Below are positions 47,303 through 60,899 of a stretch of 64,000 nucleotides of DNA, in pieces. The position numbers and the translations under genes are program-made. A model generated the notes under the pieces. It was given only the letters and a program-made list of their open reading frames with translations. It made no database searches and had not been told where the DNA came from. The stretch's first letter is position 1. Every line of letters starts with the position of its first letter. This DNA is from Loripinus fragilis (taxonomy: Eukaryota; Mollusca; Bivalvia; Lucinida; Lucinidae), in assembly GCA_964019695.1 (NCBI GenBank), contig OZ026517.1, positions 78,905,252 to 78,969,251 of the forward strand. The letters are read 5' to 3'.

Positions 47303-49005
47303 GTTGATGTTATATTTGCAATCTTCAAAAACCTAAACCTGCTCTAGAAAACACTCAGCACTACCCCTGCCTTAATTCCTGCCTTGCCACTAGATGTTTG
47401 AAATATTGCTATGCTATTTATTTTAAGTAGATTATTGATATTAAGTCAATATTTAGATCATGATGTAGATTGCATGTTTATCGTTATGTACGATTGGTAG
47501 AAATATGAAAACTGCAATATGAATGTAAAATAGTCAAGCGATTTGCAAAGTAAGACCAGGAAATGCTACATTCATATATTGCAGACCAACACATGGCACT
47601 ATTTTAAATTAAGTCTTGTATAAAATAAAATGTGTGTAGTATATGTAAGCGAATTGGGGAGAGCACACCCAAATTTAATATAAACCTAACAACAATTTAC
47701 TACCTTTATCCATCTATGTATTGTACCTTTTGTTACCTACGTTACCTCATTAATATATGTGCAGCAATTTAGATCCATTATTGTTAATATAGTTATATTT
47801 AGATTTCAATATGAAAGATATATTGCCAATTCCAATGCAATGTAAATAGAAAAAAATGAATCTGTAAGCATCTATGCATTACATTCTGGAGCCGGTACAA
47901 GCCACACACTAATTAACATATTTAAATATTAACTTGATTTCACTTTAATGCAAGTTAAAAGTTATAAACAACTTAAAATATATGAAATGAACATTTTTTT
48001 AATTAGAATATAGATCAACATCATGTATATTTCAGGTCAGGTATCATGGTTTATTCTAATACATGTAATTTGTAAAGTCATTATCTGCAATTTAGTATAA
48101 AATGTAACATAAGTACCGCTGACGAGCAGAAATACATATCACAGATGTATGCAATTGATTTTTATGTCTAGTTTAAACATGTAATTCTTAAACTGTTTCA
48201 TTAATAAAATTAAAATAAATCAACATTAGGCTTGTATTGTGTGTACTAATATTTTCAATGTCAGTAGGGTAACGTTGATTACAGGTAATTTATAGAAAAA
48301 ATGACCACAGAAAAGTTATTAAATTATGAGTTTCTAAGGCCCAAAGACATGTCCCAAACTGAAAACAGTTTTACTTTCTGAGAGGTGCAGCAAACTCTCA
48401 AAGTAGCCGAAATATCTCAGTTTAGCCCAAATGAAGGAAAATTTCCGCCATAATTGCTCAAAACGTACGATGTTTATCTTTGTAAAAGCCATAAAAGGAT
48501 GCTTCCAAAGGGGTTTCTTTAATAATAAACATGTTTTTAAGCATTCTGAAAGACTTCTACCCTTTTTAGAGTTAAAAAAAACATCTTGTTGTTGGACCAG
48601 AGAAAATAAAGAAACAGTTTGTAAAAATGCTTCGATTATTGCACTTGATGACCTTTTACCCCACTTTAAAGCCGACATACGAACATTTAGTTATAAAAAC
48701 ATTTTCTCAATATTTTTTAGACTTATAACTATAAGCATACAAAATTTGGCTTGAAATTAAATATGTTTACATATAAAAAGATAAAGTTGTTTTACAGTGG
48801 TACATATTTTTTCATTTTTGCACTCAATGACCTTTGACCTAATTTCTGGCCTTCATACGCAAATTCAGACTTGGCATCCACCCCTAAGGCTTTGTATACA
48901 TGCTAAATATTATGTTAAAAGTGGTCTAACAAATGTACTCAAAATGCCAACAAAACCAAACGTATGCATCTTTTTTGATTCGGATTGCCAACTAGTAATG
49001 CTCCT

Positions 49006-51207
<2,202 letters not shown>

Positions 51208-51301
51208 GTTATACCATGTTTGTCCACCTGTACGTAAGATAATCCGCTCGCTAAAGCTCGTGGATTATCTCCACGTACAGGCGGACAACCCATGGTATAA
51301 C
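51208..51301. repeat. Palindrome with GTTATACCATG arms
   Basis: GTTATACCATGTTTGTCCAC is mirrored by GGACAACCCATGGTATAAC, and the inner arms CTGTACGT.AGATAATCC are mirrored as well. The centre is GCTCGCTAAAGCTCG. It is a probable small palindromic element. Confidence 0.7.
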
Positions 51302-52414
51302 TATTACTTATCTTAATCCATACTGCAAAACAAACATTAAACCCACACAAACAGTTGGAGCCGCGGCTAAGAATGAATAAACAGCAGAACCAGCGCCTTC
51401 GAATGGACAGCAGCCGTGGCCACTGGAGTCAGTTGTGTTTGATATCCAGTTACTTGAAAGCAGAACAACCTGATGAAAGACACATGAGGACCAAAAAGTT
51501 TTTGTTTGTCTTTTGCGCAATAATATCATAAACAGAATGCGTTATGTCCCTTCATTAAGAAATCACAGCCAAACGTCATACATATACAGGTGTAAGCTTT
51601 CACAAAAGCGTGGTCTACACTTTCATACGTTTTAAGAAATGAGAAACACGTGCAGGCAGGCAGATCAATATCATCAGATGTAAAGGTCAAAACAACACTC
51701 GTGTAGCACTATTCCGTGTATCTAGTATTTGTTTCAACAGCATATCAGTCATATTGCGAGCAAATTAAAACTGAAGCCATGACAGCTATAACGTCCAATT
51801 ACAGCTGAGATGAAAACACCTTCTAGCTGGTTTTAAAAAAAGTGGGGCTAGTTTGTAATTTGTGGATGCTGCCAGCTGATCTGATGATTTTAACAATTTA
51901 TTTTTCAGAAAAGTACAATTTGGGGATAAAATCAGTAATACCAATAGGATTTCGTTTGCTAGACTTACATTAAGGTGACCCTCTCCCCTAAATTGTTTGC
52001 TTTAACATTGTTGGCTAAGCCGTCAGCAACTGTCTATGAAACAGTACGTTCTTTTATTACTTTTGTGAGTTAAATCTTTAGTCTTATCTTCAAGGCACTC
52101 TCAAAGCTTACCCAATCAATATTTGTACGTCTTGTATTAATAAAGAAATACCATTAAATCTACAGGTATTATTACAATCGTAAACAAATGTTGTTGTTTT
52201 TTGTTTAAAATTCACAAGTAGTGTTTGTCATTTGACAAATCACTATACCATGAGATATGAGTTTATCGTTGAAATAGTATCTAACATTACAGGCAGAAAT
52301 CCTGTAATCCCCAGCCCCGTGCAAAGAGGTGGCAAATAGTGGCTCAAACAATGGCGCTACTTTTTTTCTCATATATTCATCATTTGCACTACATTGTTTT
52401 TTGTGTCAATGGTG
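51302..52414. other. Interval without a recognised gene
   Basis: Only frames under 75 codons are present. I see no repeats or RNA genes. Confidence 0.35.
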
Positions 52415-53110
52415 GTTGTATCCGTTGTACAACGTTTTTCTTGGATATCAGTAGTTGCTTTATAATTTACGTTGCGTTTTTTCTTAGATGCAAGGAATCA
52501 CTTCATCTGCTTGAACGCCAGTAGTCGCTTTATATGTTGTGATACGTTTTTCTTAAACGCTAGTGGTCGTTTCATCAGTTATGCTACGTTTTTGTCTCAG
52601 TTGCCAACAGTGGCCTTATCATTCGTGCTACGTTTTTGCCTTCGATGCCAACAATGGTTTTATCAGCAGTGCTACGTTTTGTGATACAGTTGCCAACAGT
52701 GGCTTTATCAGTTGTGCTACGTTTTTGCTTTAGATGCGTACAGCGGTTTTATCAGCAGTGCTACGTTTTTGATACAGTTGCGAACAGTGGCTTTATCAGT
52801 TGTGCTACGTTTTTGCTTTAGATGCGTACAGCGGTTTTATCAGCAGTGCTACGTTTTTGATACAGTTGCCAACAGTGACTTTATCAGTTGTGCTACGTTT
52901 TTGTCTTAGATGCCGACAGTGGTTTTATCAGCAGTGCTGCGTTTTTGATACAGTTGCCAACAGTGACTTTATCAGTTGTGCTACGTTTTTGTCTTAGATG
53001 CCGACAGTGGTTTTATCAGCAGTGCTGCGTTTTTGATACAGTTGCCGACTGTGGCTTTATCTGTTGTGCTACGTTTTTGTCTTAGATGCCGACAGTGACT
53101 TAATCAGTTG
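52415..53110. repeat. 44-bp minisatellite, left block
   Basis: The unit is close to GATGCCGACAGTGGCTTTAT followed by CAGTTGTGCTACGTTTTTGT and CTTA. From about 52690 to 53080 two unit types alternate (one with GATACAGTTGCC, one with TTAGATGC), giving an 88-bp higher-order repeat. The successive 65-codon frames offset by 88 bp come from this and are not genes. The block stops at CAGTTG, where the 2.65-kb element begins. Confidence 0.92.
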
Positions 53111-53570
53111 GTCACAGACCTGTAAATGTAAAAAGGGCAGTGATTGGTTCAAAAGGTCGGTGGAAGCTCAGCACCATATTTTTAAGTTGTAAGGTGTTTC
53201 ATGATTGGTCAATAATAAAACTAGGAAATATATTGTATTTATTAGACGGGTCTATCTTTGCTGTACTTTTTGGAACAAAATCTCATTGCTTTTGTTGATT
53301 AAGTCTACTGGTGTGGCTTAGAAAAAGGACCTTGCATTCTGGTATTTTTTTTCAGTAGAATTTTCCTCTCATGTAGGGTGCCCACCTTCAGGGGCCAAAA
53401 AGTGGCAAAACATGGCGGTCACCGGGGTATCTCATTCTTGTTTTTTGATTGAACTAGGTCCAATCTGTAACTCTATGACAGCCTCATTCTGATTGAAGAG
53501 TTGTGAGAACCACAACCTACTTAAAAGCTATAATGGAGATCTATGGAAAAACAATTACAGGTCTTGGCCC
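53111..53570 (+). repeat. Left direct terminal repeat of the 2.65-kb element
   Basis: It begins GTCACAGACCTGTAAATG and ends ATTACAGGTCTTGGCCC. It differs from the right copy by roughly eight substitutions and a few length changes in A or T runs over 460 bp, by eye. Confidence 0.9.
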
Positions 53571-55300
53571 TAAAGAAGAATATCAGGCCTGTTTTGTTGG
53601 ATACCTTGGCTGCTGTGTATGTGACCTGTAGTATGTTTTTGGTGCATTGTTTTAATTTCAGCAAGTCCAATAATGGTTTCAGCTTTCAAAAAGTCCATTT
53701 TTAAGGCAAAAATCATTAAGATTGCAGAAAAAGTGCCTTACTAGTAGGTAGGGGTGATGGTTGGCTCAGTTTTGCACTACATATTGGACTTGAAGCATGT
53801 GATTTGCACTTCTGCACTATGAGGCTATACTGTAAGCATATTTTCATTTATCAGAAACTCACTGGTTCCCAAATCAGAGCATTTGTGTTTTTTATTGTTA
53901 TGCTAGAGCATTTTTTCGAGTATGTGTTCTTGTGATTGTCAAAATATGGTAAAAAAGGCCCTTTCGCAAGTTTGCGTAAACGGCAGTAGTGGTTACTTTA
54001 TTAAGTTAAATGCAATTTAGTTGAAAAGTGTTACATGTGTTAAACCTATATTTACAATCTCATTTATTGTCATGTGCCTTAGTTGAACTCAGATAGCACA
54101 AGAGACTGTCAAATTACCCAATATGACATTAACCTTTGACATATTGACCTTTCAATTGAGCAACAGTGAAGAGCAACTTGGAAACCTGTATGATATTGCA
54201 CTCTCCACTTTGTTTAGTAGTCCATTTGAGTCAGTTTGGGTTGATTTGATGTCAAATTGACCATTGACCTCATTGATGACCTTGATCTTGATAAGAGGGG
54301 CTATTTCAGATGGATATATGTATGCGTATTAGTCCATTTTAATCTTTACTATTCAATCCGGGCAACATAAATTTCACTTTGAAAAAATTTCATAATGAAA
54401 CTGCAACATTATACCAGTTCACATGCATGATTTTACCAAACTTACAGCCTGCCATTTGTAAAATAAGTATTTTGGGCTAGTTTATTTTAAACTTTGTCAA
54501 TAATATGATGTTTTTCCCGACCATTTGACCCATTTTACATCAATTTAAGACAAATAGGTTATTAATTGTAGAAATTGTACCTTTTTTACCAATAAAATTG
54601 CAAACTGACCTTGACATCTGACCTCTATGACCTTGATAATTCCATTTCTATGACCTTGACCTTGCAGCATCCTGGCTGTAGTAGTTTTTTTTCTCCAGCT
54701 TAGTCTTCGGAAAAAAATATAAGCGGTCAAAATGCCATGTCAGTGAGCATAGCCCCTCTGCATGGAAACTAGTTTTGCTCTTCACCCCTCTGGCTGTTAC
54801 ATGATATTAGCTTTTGTCACCTAAATTAGCAAAAATGCTTTATTTTGCACAAATAAACCTTTTCATGTGATTAGAAGTTGATTTAATGTGTAAAAAAGGA
54901 TAATATGTCCCAAAGCTAGGAGCAAGTAATTTTGGCCTTGTCAATAGGGGTGGGTGGGGTAACTCCACATTAGACTCATGCTGGTAAAGCATATGCATCG
55001 TTTTGGTATAGTATATTGTAAAGTGGTGTTATAAGCTTATATGAGTGAAATTTAAAGCATTTCTGATATACAATAAAAGAGATATAAGAAAATGAATATG
55101 TTCACTTTTCCTTTTCATTATTTTGCTGTAAAATGAGTTTACCAGTAATATGTGTAGGGGGTATGGTTGTTTAAAGGGTTCCCTAGAATAACTTAGGGGT
55201 AAATGATGCAAACAAACAGTACAAATGTGCTTTAAAATGTTTATTGGTTTGAATAAAACTATTTTCTTGGTCCTTTGTCTGAAATGGGTCATGGCTTTAG

Positions 55301-55758
55301 GTCACAGACCTGTAAATGTAAAAAGGGCAGTGATTGGCTCAAAAGGTGGGTGGAAGCTCAGCACCATATTTTTAAGTTGTAAGGTGTTTCATGATTGGTC
55401 AATAATAAAACTAGGAAATATATTGTATTTATTAGACGGGTCTATCTTTGCTGTACTTTTTGGAACAAAATTTCATTGCTTTTGTTGATTAAGTCTACTG
55501 GTGTGGCTTAGAAAAAAGGACCTTGCATTCTGGTATTTTTTTCAGTAGAATTTTCCTCTCATGTAGGGTGCCCACCTTCAGGGGCCAAAAAGTGGCAAAA
55601 CATGGCGGTCACCGGGGTATCTCATTTTTTTTTTGATTGAACTAGGTCCAATCTGTAACTCTATGACAGCCTCATTCTGATTGAAGAGTTGCGAGGACCA
55701 CAACCTACTTAAAAGCTATAATGGAGGTCTATCGAAAAACAATTACAGGTCTGGGCCC
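55301..55758 (+). repeat. Right direct terminal repeat of the 2.65-kb element
   Basis: It matches the left copy end to end and stops at GGTCTGGGCCC, immediately before AGTTG and the resumed minisatellite. An 87-codon frame at 55225-55488 crosses its left border and is not credible. Confidence 0.9.
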
Positions 55759-56842
55759 AGTTGTTCTACCTGTTTTGTCTTTAATGCAGACAGTGGCTTT
55801 ATCAGTTGTGATACGTTTTTTCTTTCTTAGATGCCGACAGTGGTTTTATCAGTTGTGCTATGCTTTTGTTATTTTGCACAATATCTTTGTCTTAGATGCC
55901 AACAGTGGCTTTATCAGTTGTGCTACGCTTTTGTTTTAGATGCCAACAGTAGCTTTATCAGCTGCGCTACGTTTCTTGTCTTAGATGCAGACAGTGATTT
56001 ATCAATTGTGCTACGTTTTTGTCTTAGATGCCGACAGTGGCTTTATCAGTTATGCTATGTTTTTGTCTTAGATGCTGATAGTGGCTTTATCAGTTATGCT
56101 ATGTTTTTGGCTTAGATGCCGACAGTGGATTGATCAGTTGTGCTAGGTTCTTGTCTTAAATGCTGATAGTGGCTTAATAAGTTGTGCTACGTCTTTTTCT
56201 TAGATGCCGATAGTGGCTTTATCAGATGTGATACGTCTTTTTCTTAGATGCCGATAGTGGCTTTATCAGATGTGATACGTCTTTTTCTTAGATGCCGATA
56301 GTGGCTTTATCAGATGTGATACGTTTTTGGCTTAGATGCCGACAGTGGATTGATCAGTTGTGCTAGGTTCTTGTCTTAAATGCTGATAGTGGCTTAATCA
56401 GTTGTGCTACGTCTTTGTCTTAGAGGCCGATAGTGACTTTATTAGTTGTGCTACGTTTTTGTCCAAGGTGCCAACAGTGGCTTTATCAGCTATGCTATGA
56501 CCTTGTCTTAGATGCCGATAATGGCTTAATCCATCGTGTGATGTTTTAGCCTTAGACGCCGACAGAGGCTTTATCGGATGTGCTACATGTACACTTTTGT
56601 CGCAAACGCTGACAGAGGCTTTATCAGTTGTGCTAGGTTTTTGTCTTAAACGCTGACAGTGGCTTAATCCATCGTGCTACGTTTTAGCCTTAGACGCCGA
56701 CAGAGGCTTTATCGGCTGTGCTACATGTACACTTTTGTCGTAAACGCTGACAGTGACTTTATCAGTTGTGCTAGGTTTTTGTCTTAAACGCTGACAGACA
56801 GTGGTTTAATCAGTTGTGTTACGTCTTTGTCTTATATACAGG
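55759..56842. repeat. 44-bp minisatellite, right block
   Basis: It continues the left block with the same unit (GATGCCGACAGTGGCTTTAT...). Three consecutive near-identical units with GTGATACGTCTTTTTC occur at about 56225-56320. A longer variant with CTACATGTACACTTTTGTCG appears at about 56580 and again at about 56720. The block ends 240 bp before the start of the secreted-protein gene. Confidence 0.92.
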
Positions 56843-57081
56843 CGGTGGCTTTATGGACATAATTTAAATTGCACATGTTTGCTAGTCTTTTATCGACGGC
56901 CTGTTTTTCTGTGCTAATACTTTTTGGCACATCAAGTACTTTTTTATCTAATCTGGTGCAACTCGAAAATTGTTTTCGCGAAGTGGATTCTTGTTTACAT
57001 ATGGAACAAGACGTGCTCATATGATAGCAGCATCCATTAACTTACATACACTGAAAAGCTTACATTGAAAAATCATACAAT

Positions 57082-57924
57082 ATGGTGTTTTGGTTGCTAC
57101 GAGGTTTCATAATGCTACATGTATTCACAATTTCTATCTGTGACGAGCCGAAATGCTCAAAGTTCAGTTTTGAGGAACATTTATTAGAAAAGATGGTTCG
57201 AATGGAGTTTGAGGTTGAAAGGTTTTCGAAAAGTCTAAAAGAGAGATACGATGAAATTGATGAACTTAAAAGTACTGCTAAAGCAGAGCTCATGCAACTA
57301 CAAAATGATAGAGAAGCACGGAAAAAGGAAATAGAGACATTGAAGACAGAAAGCATTGAGACGATAAAGAAACAAACAGATTTCTCACTGGTATACATAC
57401 GCTGGGGTCGAACGGTTTGCCCAGGCGACGCTATTCTCATTTATCACGGATTTGCCGCTGGTAGTCATCACACACACAGTGGTGGAGTCGCTGATACCCA
57501 ATGTCTACCACATGACCCACAGTGGGGTAAAGTACACCCAGGTCAATCTGGATCTTACATTTATGGTGCAGAATATGAAACCCGAGCAGACATATCAACT
57601 TCAATTTTTGGGAAAAATGTAGATGAACAAGACGTTCCCTGTGCAGTGTGTGAAGTGAAAGGTCGAAAAACGTTGAACATGTTTCCGGCACGTACTTCGT
57701 GCTATAAAGGATGGCATTTGGAATATAATGGCTATATGATGACAACACACCATTCTCATCAACGAGGCAACGTGAAATGTGTGGACGCGGACCCCGAGGT
57801 AGTCCCAGGCCAGGGGGATAATTCAAATGGAGACCTTTTCTACTTTATAGAGGCAGCTGGTCAACTTCCCACCACAACGTATACCAGAGGAAAAGAGCTA
57901 ACGTGTGTTGTTTGTACCAAATAA
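57082..57924 (+). CDS. Secreted coiled-coil protein with an eight-cysteine C-terminal domain (short-chain collagen C4-like)
   Basis: This is an intronless 280-residue frame. The ATG has A at -3 and G at +4, and an in-frame TGA lies 30 bp upstream (57052-57054), so 57082 is the first possible start. Residues 1-20 (MVFWLLRGFIMLHVFTISIC) look like a signal peptide. Residues about 30-98 are charged, with heptad spacing, as in a coiled coil for oligomerisation. Residues about 103-280 form a domain with YIRWGRTVCPG, DVPCAVC, CYKGWHLEYNGYMM, GDLFYFIEA and ELTCVVC. Its cysteines are at 113, 141, 187, 190, 207, 233, 275 and 278. I know this domain from uncharacterised bivalve proteins and from sponge short-chain collagen C4, where a collagen stretch replaces the coiled coil. 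Many relatives have two more cysteines near residue 260, where this one has AAGQLPTTTY. Function is unproven; an extracellular oligomer, perhaps a lectin- or matrix-like factor, is inferred. No clear TATA box or nearby AATAAA was seen. Confidence 0.88.
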   Translation: MVFWLLRGFIMLHVFTISICDEPKCSKFSFEEHLLEKMVRMEFEVERFSKSLKERYDEIDELKSTAKAELMQLQNDREARKKEIETLKTESIETIKKQTDFSLVYIRWGRTVCPGDAILIYHGFAAGSHHTHSGGVADTQCLPHDPQWGKVHPGQSGSYIYGAEYETRADISTSIFGKNVDEQDVPCAVCEVKGRKTLNMFPARTSCYKGWHLEYNGYMMTTHHSHQRGNVKCVDADPEVVPGQGDNSNGDLFYFIEAAGQLPTTTYTRGKELTCVVCTK

Positions 57925-58194
57925 TATAATATTGAATATTGACCAAAAGCTCGAATTGCGCACATTGGTTAAAGTAAAATGCAACATCTGTGTATGCAAT
58001 TCAATAGGATCAAAATATTGTTAGCTAAAATCATGTGTAGCAAGCAAATATAACATCAATAGCAATTTAAGCTCTTATACTTTTCAAAAATCTAAAAACA
58101 AAGACGCAAATCAGACAGCGCGGACGGACAGGCTGGCATGTACATTTGCTTTTCGCATGCTACATGTTCATTTTCCAAAGATGGTAGACTGGAT
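57925..58194. other. Downstream flank of the secreted-protein gene
   Basis: This is AT-rich sequence with no canonical AATAAA close to the stop codon. A fragment resembling the family A hairpin (AAATCAGACAGCGCGGACGG) lies near 58105-58165. Confidence 0.4.
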
Positions 58195-58358
58195 CCAGTC
58201 CTTAAAACAATTTTTTATCAATTTTTTATATCATATACTTGTAGCCAGTCAAACTCTGATGGCTCTGTTTTAAAACAGAGCCATCAGAGTTAGACTGGCT
58301 ACAAGTATATGATATAAAACATTAATGAAAAATTGTTTTAAGGACTGGAACAAGTCTA
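58195..58358. mobile_element. Family B foldback element, copy B4
   Basis: TAGACTGGATCCAGTCC arms surround CTCTGATGGCTCTGTTTTAAAACAGAGCC and the mirrored remainder. CAAAGATGG (58186-58194) and CAAAGATAG (58359-58367) flank it, eight of nine bases identical. Confidence 0.88.
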
Positions 58359-58495
58359 CAAAGATAGCAATCTGACAAGGCTCATGTTTGCGTTATTTGA
58401 AACTGTTTTGTAAGAATTACCCATGTCCATAGTCCTCTGTTTAGTGTAAGTATCAAAAATATCCTTAAAGGGATACATGTACATCTAGACTGGCT

Positions 58496-58663
58496 CCAGT
58501 CCTTAAAACAAATTTCATCAATGTGTCATATCATATACTTGTATCCAGTCTAACTCTGATGGTTCTGTTTTAAGCTTAAAACAGAGCCATCAGAGTTAGA
58601 CTGGCTACAAGTATATGATATGACACATTGACGAAAAATTGTTTAAGGACTGGAGCCAGTCCT
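58496..58663. mobile_element. Family B foldback element, copy B5 (perfect 9-bp duplication)
   Basis: It has the same arms, with the centre TTTTAAGCTTAAAA. ATGTACATC lies exactly on both sides (58487-58495 and 58664-58672). It sits 137 bp from B4 in a similar arrangement but has its own target site, so the two are independent insertions and not a tandem duplication. Confidence 0.92.
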
Positions 58664-58681
58664 ATGTACATCCTTAAATGC

Positions 58682-58727
58682 ACAAAATATAAAACCTGTG
58701 CAATTTTGCACAGGTTTTATATTTTGT
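58682..58727. repeat. Perfect 22-bp-arm hairpin
   Basis: ACAAAATATAAAACCTGTGC and its exact mirror are separated by two T bases. It lies just beyond the B5 target duplication. No other copy was seen. Confidence 0.8.
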
Positions 58728-60899
58728 ACACTTCCCGTAAGTGTAACAGCAAAATAGAGTCATCGCATGCATTTTAAGAAGTTTATTATTTTGCTCATGT
58801 TGTCATTTCATTATTGAAAGTATTGGTAAAGTTCATCCGGTTTCGTCTGTATAGTTGCATAGAAGAACAAACAAGTATAAAACGTTATTGCGATAAGGAA
58901 AATTTGTGCATCTTTTTTTTATTGTAGAAAAATCGCAAATTTGCGGCCGCCTCAATATTTTCAGCAATATTTTAAATAAATTTGGGCTAGGATATGACAA
59001 AAGGTACCTTATGGTGGTGTTCATCAAAATCAAGCTTATGTTGCCACTTTAATGTACTATCTCATAAGAGCATTTCCTGAAAATTTGAAGCAGTTTTCAT
59101 TAATATTGACGAATATATGGAGGTTTGAAGCAACAAATGTAATCCGGTTTGGAATGTGACGTCAAGAAGAACGTTAAACCTAATGTGACGTCAGAGAGCT
59201 GGTCTCCAGTTGGCTGTTGGTTATTTGTGACTCAGTATAAACATCTTACAAATATAATGTAATCACAAGCATTATCTATGTTATAAAGTATATGCAAATG
59301 AAAATGTATGAATTTATACTTTCTAAGTTGTCTTATAGGCAATTGAAGTGATCCACTCTTCATTATGAGCCCGTGTATGTTTTATGGCCTAATTGTTACC
59401 ATGGCAACAGGCAGCGTACAAAACTTTAAATATAATCAAAAACATTTGCTACTTTGATGACATCAAGCGATAGGAACATTTTCGCGGTAATATAAAAGCA
59501 TGTGAAATTTCATCATTTTATGCGTTTTTCAAATGTCATTTCTGTAATAATTGCTGGAATGCCTTAAGGACCCTTTTCCCAGATTCGCGCTCTATATAAT
59601 TCGTCTTTAACCGCGAAGAACATGTCTCTATATTGTCATCAACAAGTAGTTTACAATCTTTTTAATATTTATACATTTATTTGCTATAATACATGTACAT
59701 GTATGTAAGAAGCGATTTATCTTTTATTGGAAACAGCGCAAATTAATCAATACAATCTTCTAAGGCATAATGGGACAGTTTTAAGCGGCCGTTATTCTTG
59801 TAGAGGTACACTATAATTGTCAATTTTGATATACTAAAATGACTTGTGGGATCATACAGTGAAGATTGGAACGAAATACGAAACTACTGTTCAATACACT
59901 AGAGCTCTGCATTTGGTGAACACTAATGCTTCGACTGCTGCTGTCGGCTGATTTTCATGACAAAAGACTTTTTTTTAAAAAAAAAAGTTTAGTGAATCTA
60001 GACATGTCTGTAATGAATGTTTAGCTTTGTGCAATTTGACTTACAGATTGACACTTTGTGATAGGATTGTTGCTGATTGACGATGTAGAAGATATTCGTT
60101 TTACCTATTACATGTAACAAATGATGGAAAAAATAAAATCGACGTTTTGTCGGGCACGATCTGGATCAACACTGTTTGCATAGTTCATTAACGGACAACA
60201 CTGCAGGAACATTTAATAAAAAGTATATCAAGCCAGTACTTCAATCCGTGTTGTCATGATGCCACGTATTACATTATGCTTTCAACAGGTGTTCGTTTAT
60301 TCTTTTATCTAACACAGAGGCGCATGATACATCCGCCTCTTAGTGCTGCAGCAATGTGGCAAAAAGTAGCCTAATTTTAGAGGTACCCATACCAGCAGGG
60401 TAACAAGTACTACTATATACCAAATTAAAGCTTAGAGTCTGCTCATTTCAAAACTGCATGATGCCACTTCCAAAATTTTGTGCGAAATTTTTTACGGCCC
60501 TTCAAAAGTATACACCCTAAATTGTTAGTATTCGTTTTCTGTGGGCTTCCCAAGCAGGTATTATCCTCATATATGCACATAAAAATCTATTTCTTGTAAA
60601 TTGTGGAGTGGAACATGAACAAATATAATGATAGATATTGAATGACAATATCCAGTCTGGTTTTCAACATTTTATGAGGTCATTTAGTACTAAAGTCACG
60701 AAAACCTATGACAATGACATAACATTAATCTGGATGCAACTGCATGTAATCCTGTTCAATTTTGTAAGGATTTTTACTGTTAGAAATTATTAATATTTAA
60801 TCTATACTATCTTATTATTTTTTGTAACATTTGCTTGTAGCAAGGGTGTGGCTTTTTTAAACAGAGTGTTACATAGGAGTTCAAATTTGCGTCAGTCAT
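58728..60899. other. AT-rich interval without a recognised gene
   Basis: Two GTGACGTCA sites lie near 59157-59200. A fragment of the family C arm (GATCTGGATCAACACTGTTTGC) is near 60160-60180. No frame above 66 codons occurs. Confidence 0.4.

Larger units (their letters stand above)
43202..48994 (+). mobile_element. T2: second copy of the 4.5-kb element, carrying two insertions
   Basis: It matches T1 from TAGTTGGCCATC at the left to GATTGCCAACTA at the right, in the same orientation. The extra length is fully explained by insertions at 44540-44997 and 46423-47302; without them it is about 4.46 kb. The terminal inverted repeats are the same as in T1. A 107-codon plus frame (48431-48754) and an overlapping 114-codon minus frame (48334-48678) exist in T2 but are broken in T1, so neither is supported. 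The right end abuts a TA microsatellite. Confidence 0.78.
53111..55758 (+). mobile_element. 2.65-kb element with 460-bp direct terminal repeats, inserted in the minisatellite
   Basis: Direct repeats at 53111-53570 and 55301-55758 bracket about 1.73 kb of unique sequence. AGTTG (possibly CAGTTG) lies directly outside both ends. Joining the outer flanks restores one 44-bp minisatellite unit in register. The layout matches a non-autonomous LTR-type element, but I see no primer-binding site, no polypurine tract and no gag or pol frame. The terminal repeats begin GTCACAGACCTGTAA and end TTACAGGTCT.GGCCC, inverted to one another. A composite of two DNA elements is therefore the alternative. The interior has clustered TGACCT/AGGTCA half-sites at 54115-54290 and 54595-54665. 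Confidence 0.75.

Noticed and set aside
48334..48754. 107- and 114-codon overlapping frames on opposite strands in T2
   Set aside because: The matching T1 region has shifts and stops in both frames. No selection for either is visible.
52472..53085. Ladder of about 65-codon frames offset by 88 bp
   Set aside because: They come from the 88-bp higher-order minisatellite. 88 is not a multiple of three, so no continuous protein exists.
57060..57826. 126- and 129-codon minus-strand frames under the secreted-protein gene
   Set aside because: They are shadows of the plus-strand gene, which has a signal peptide, a coiled coil and a conserved cysteine domain.
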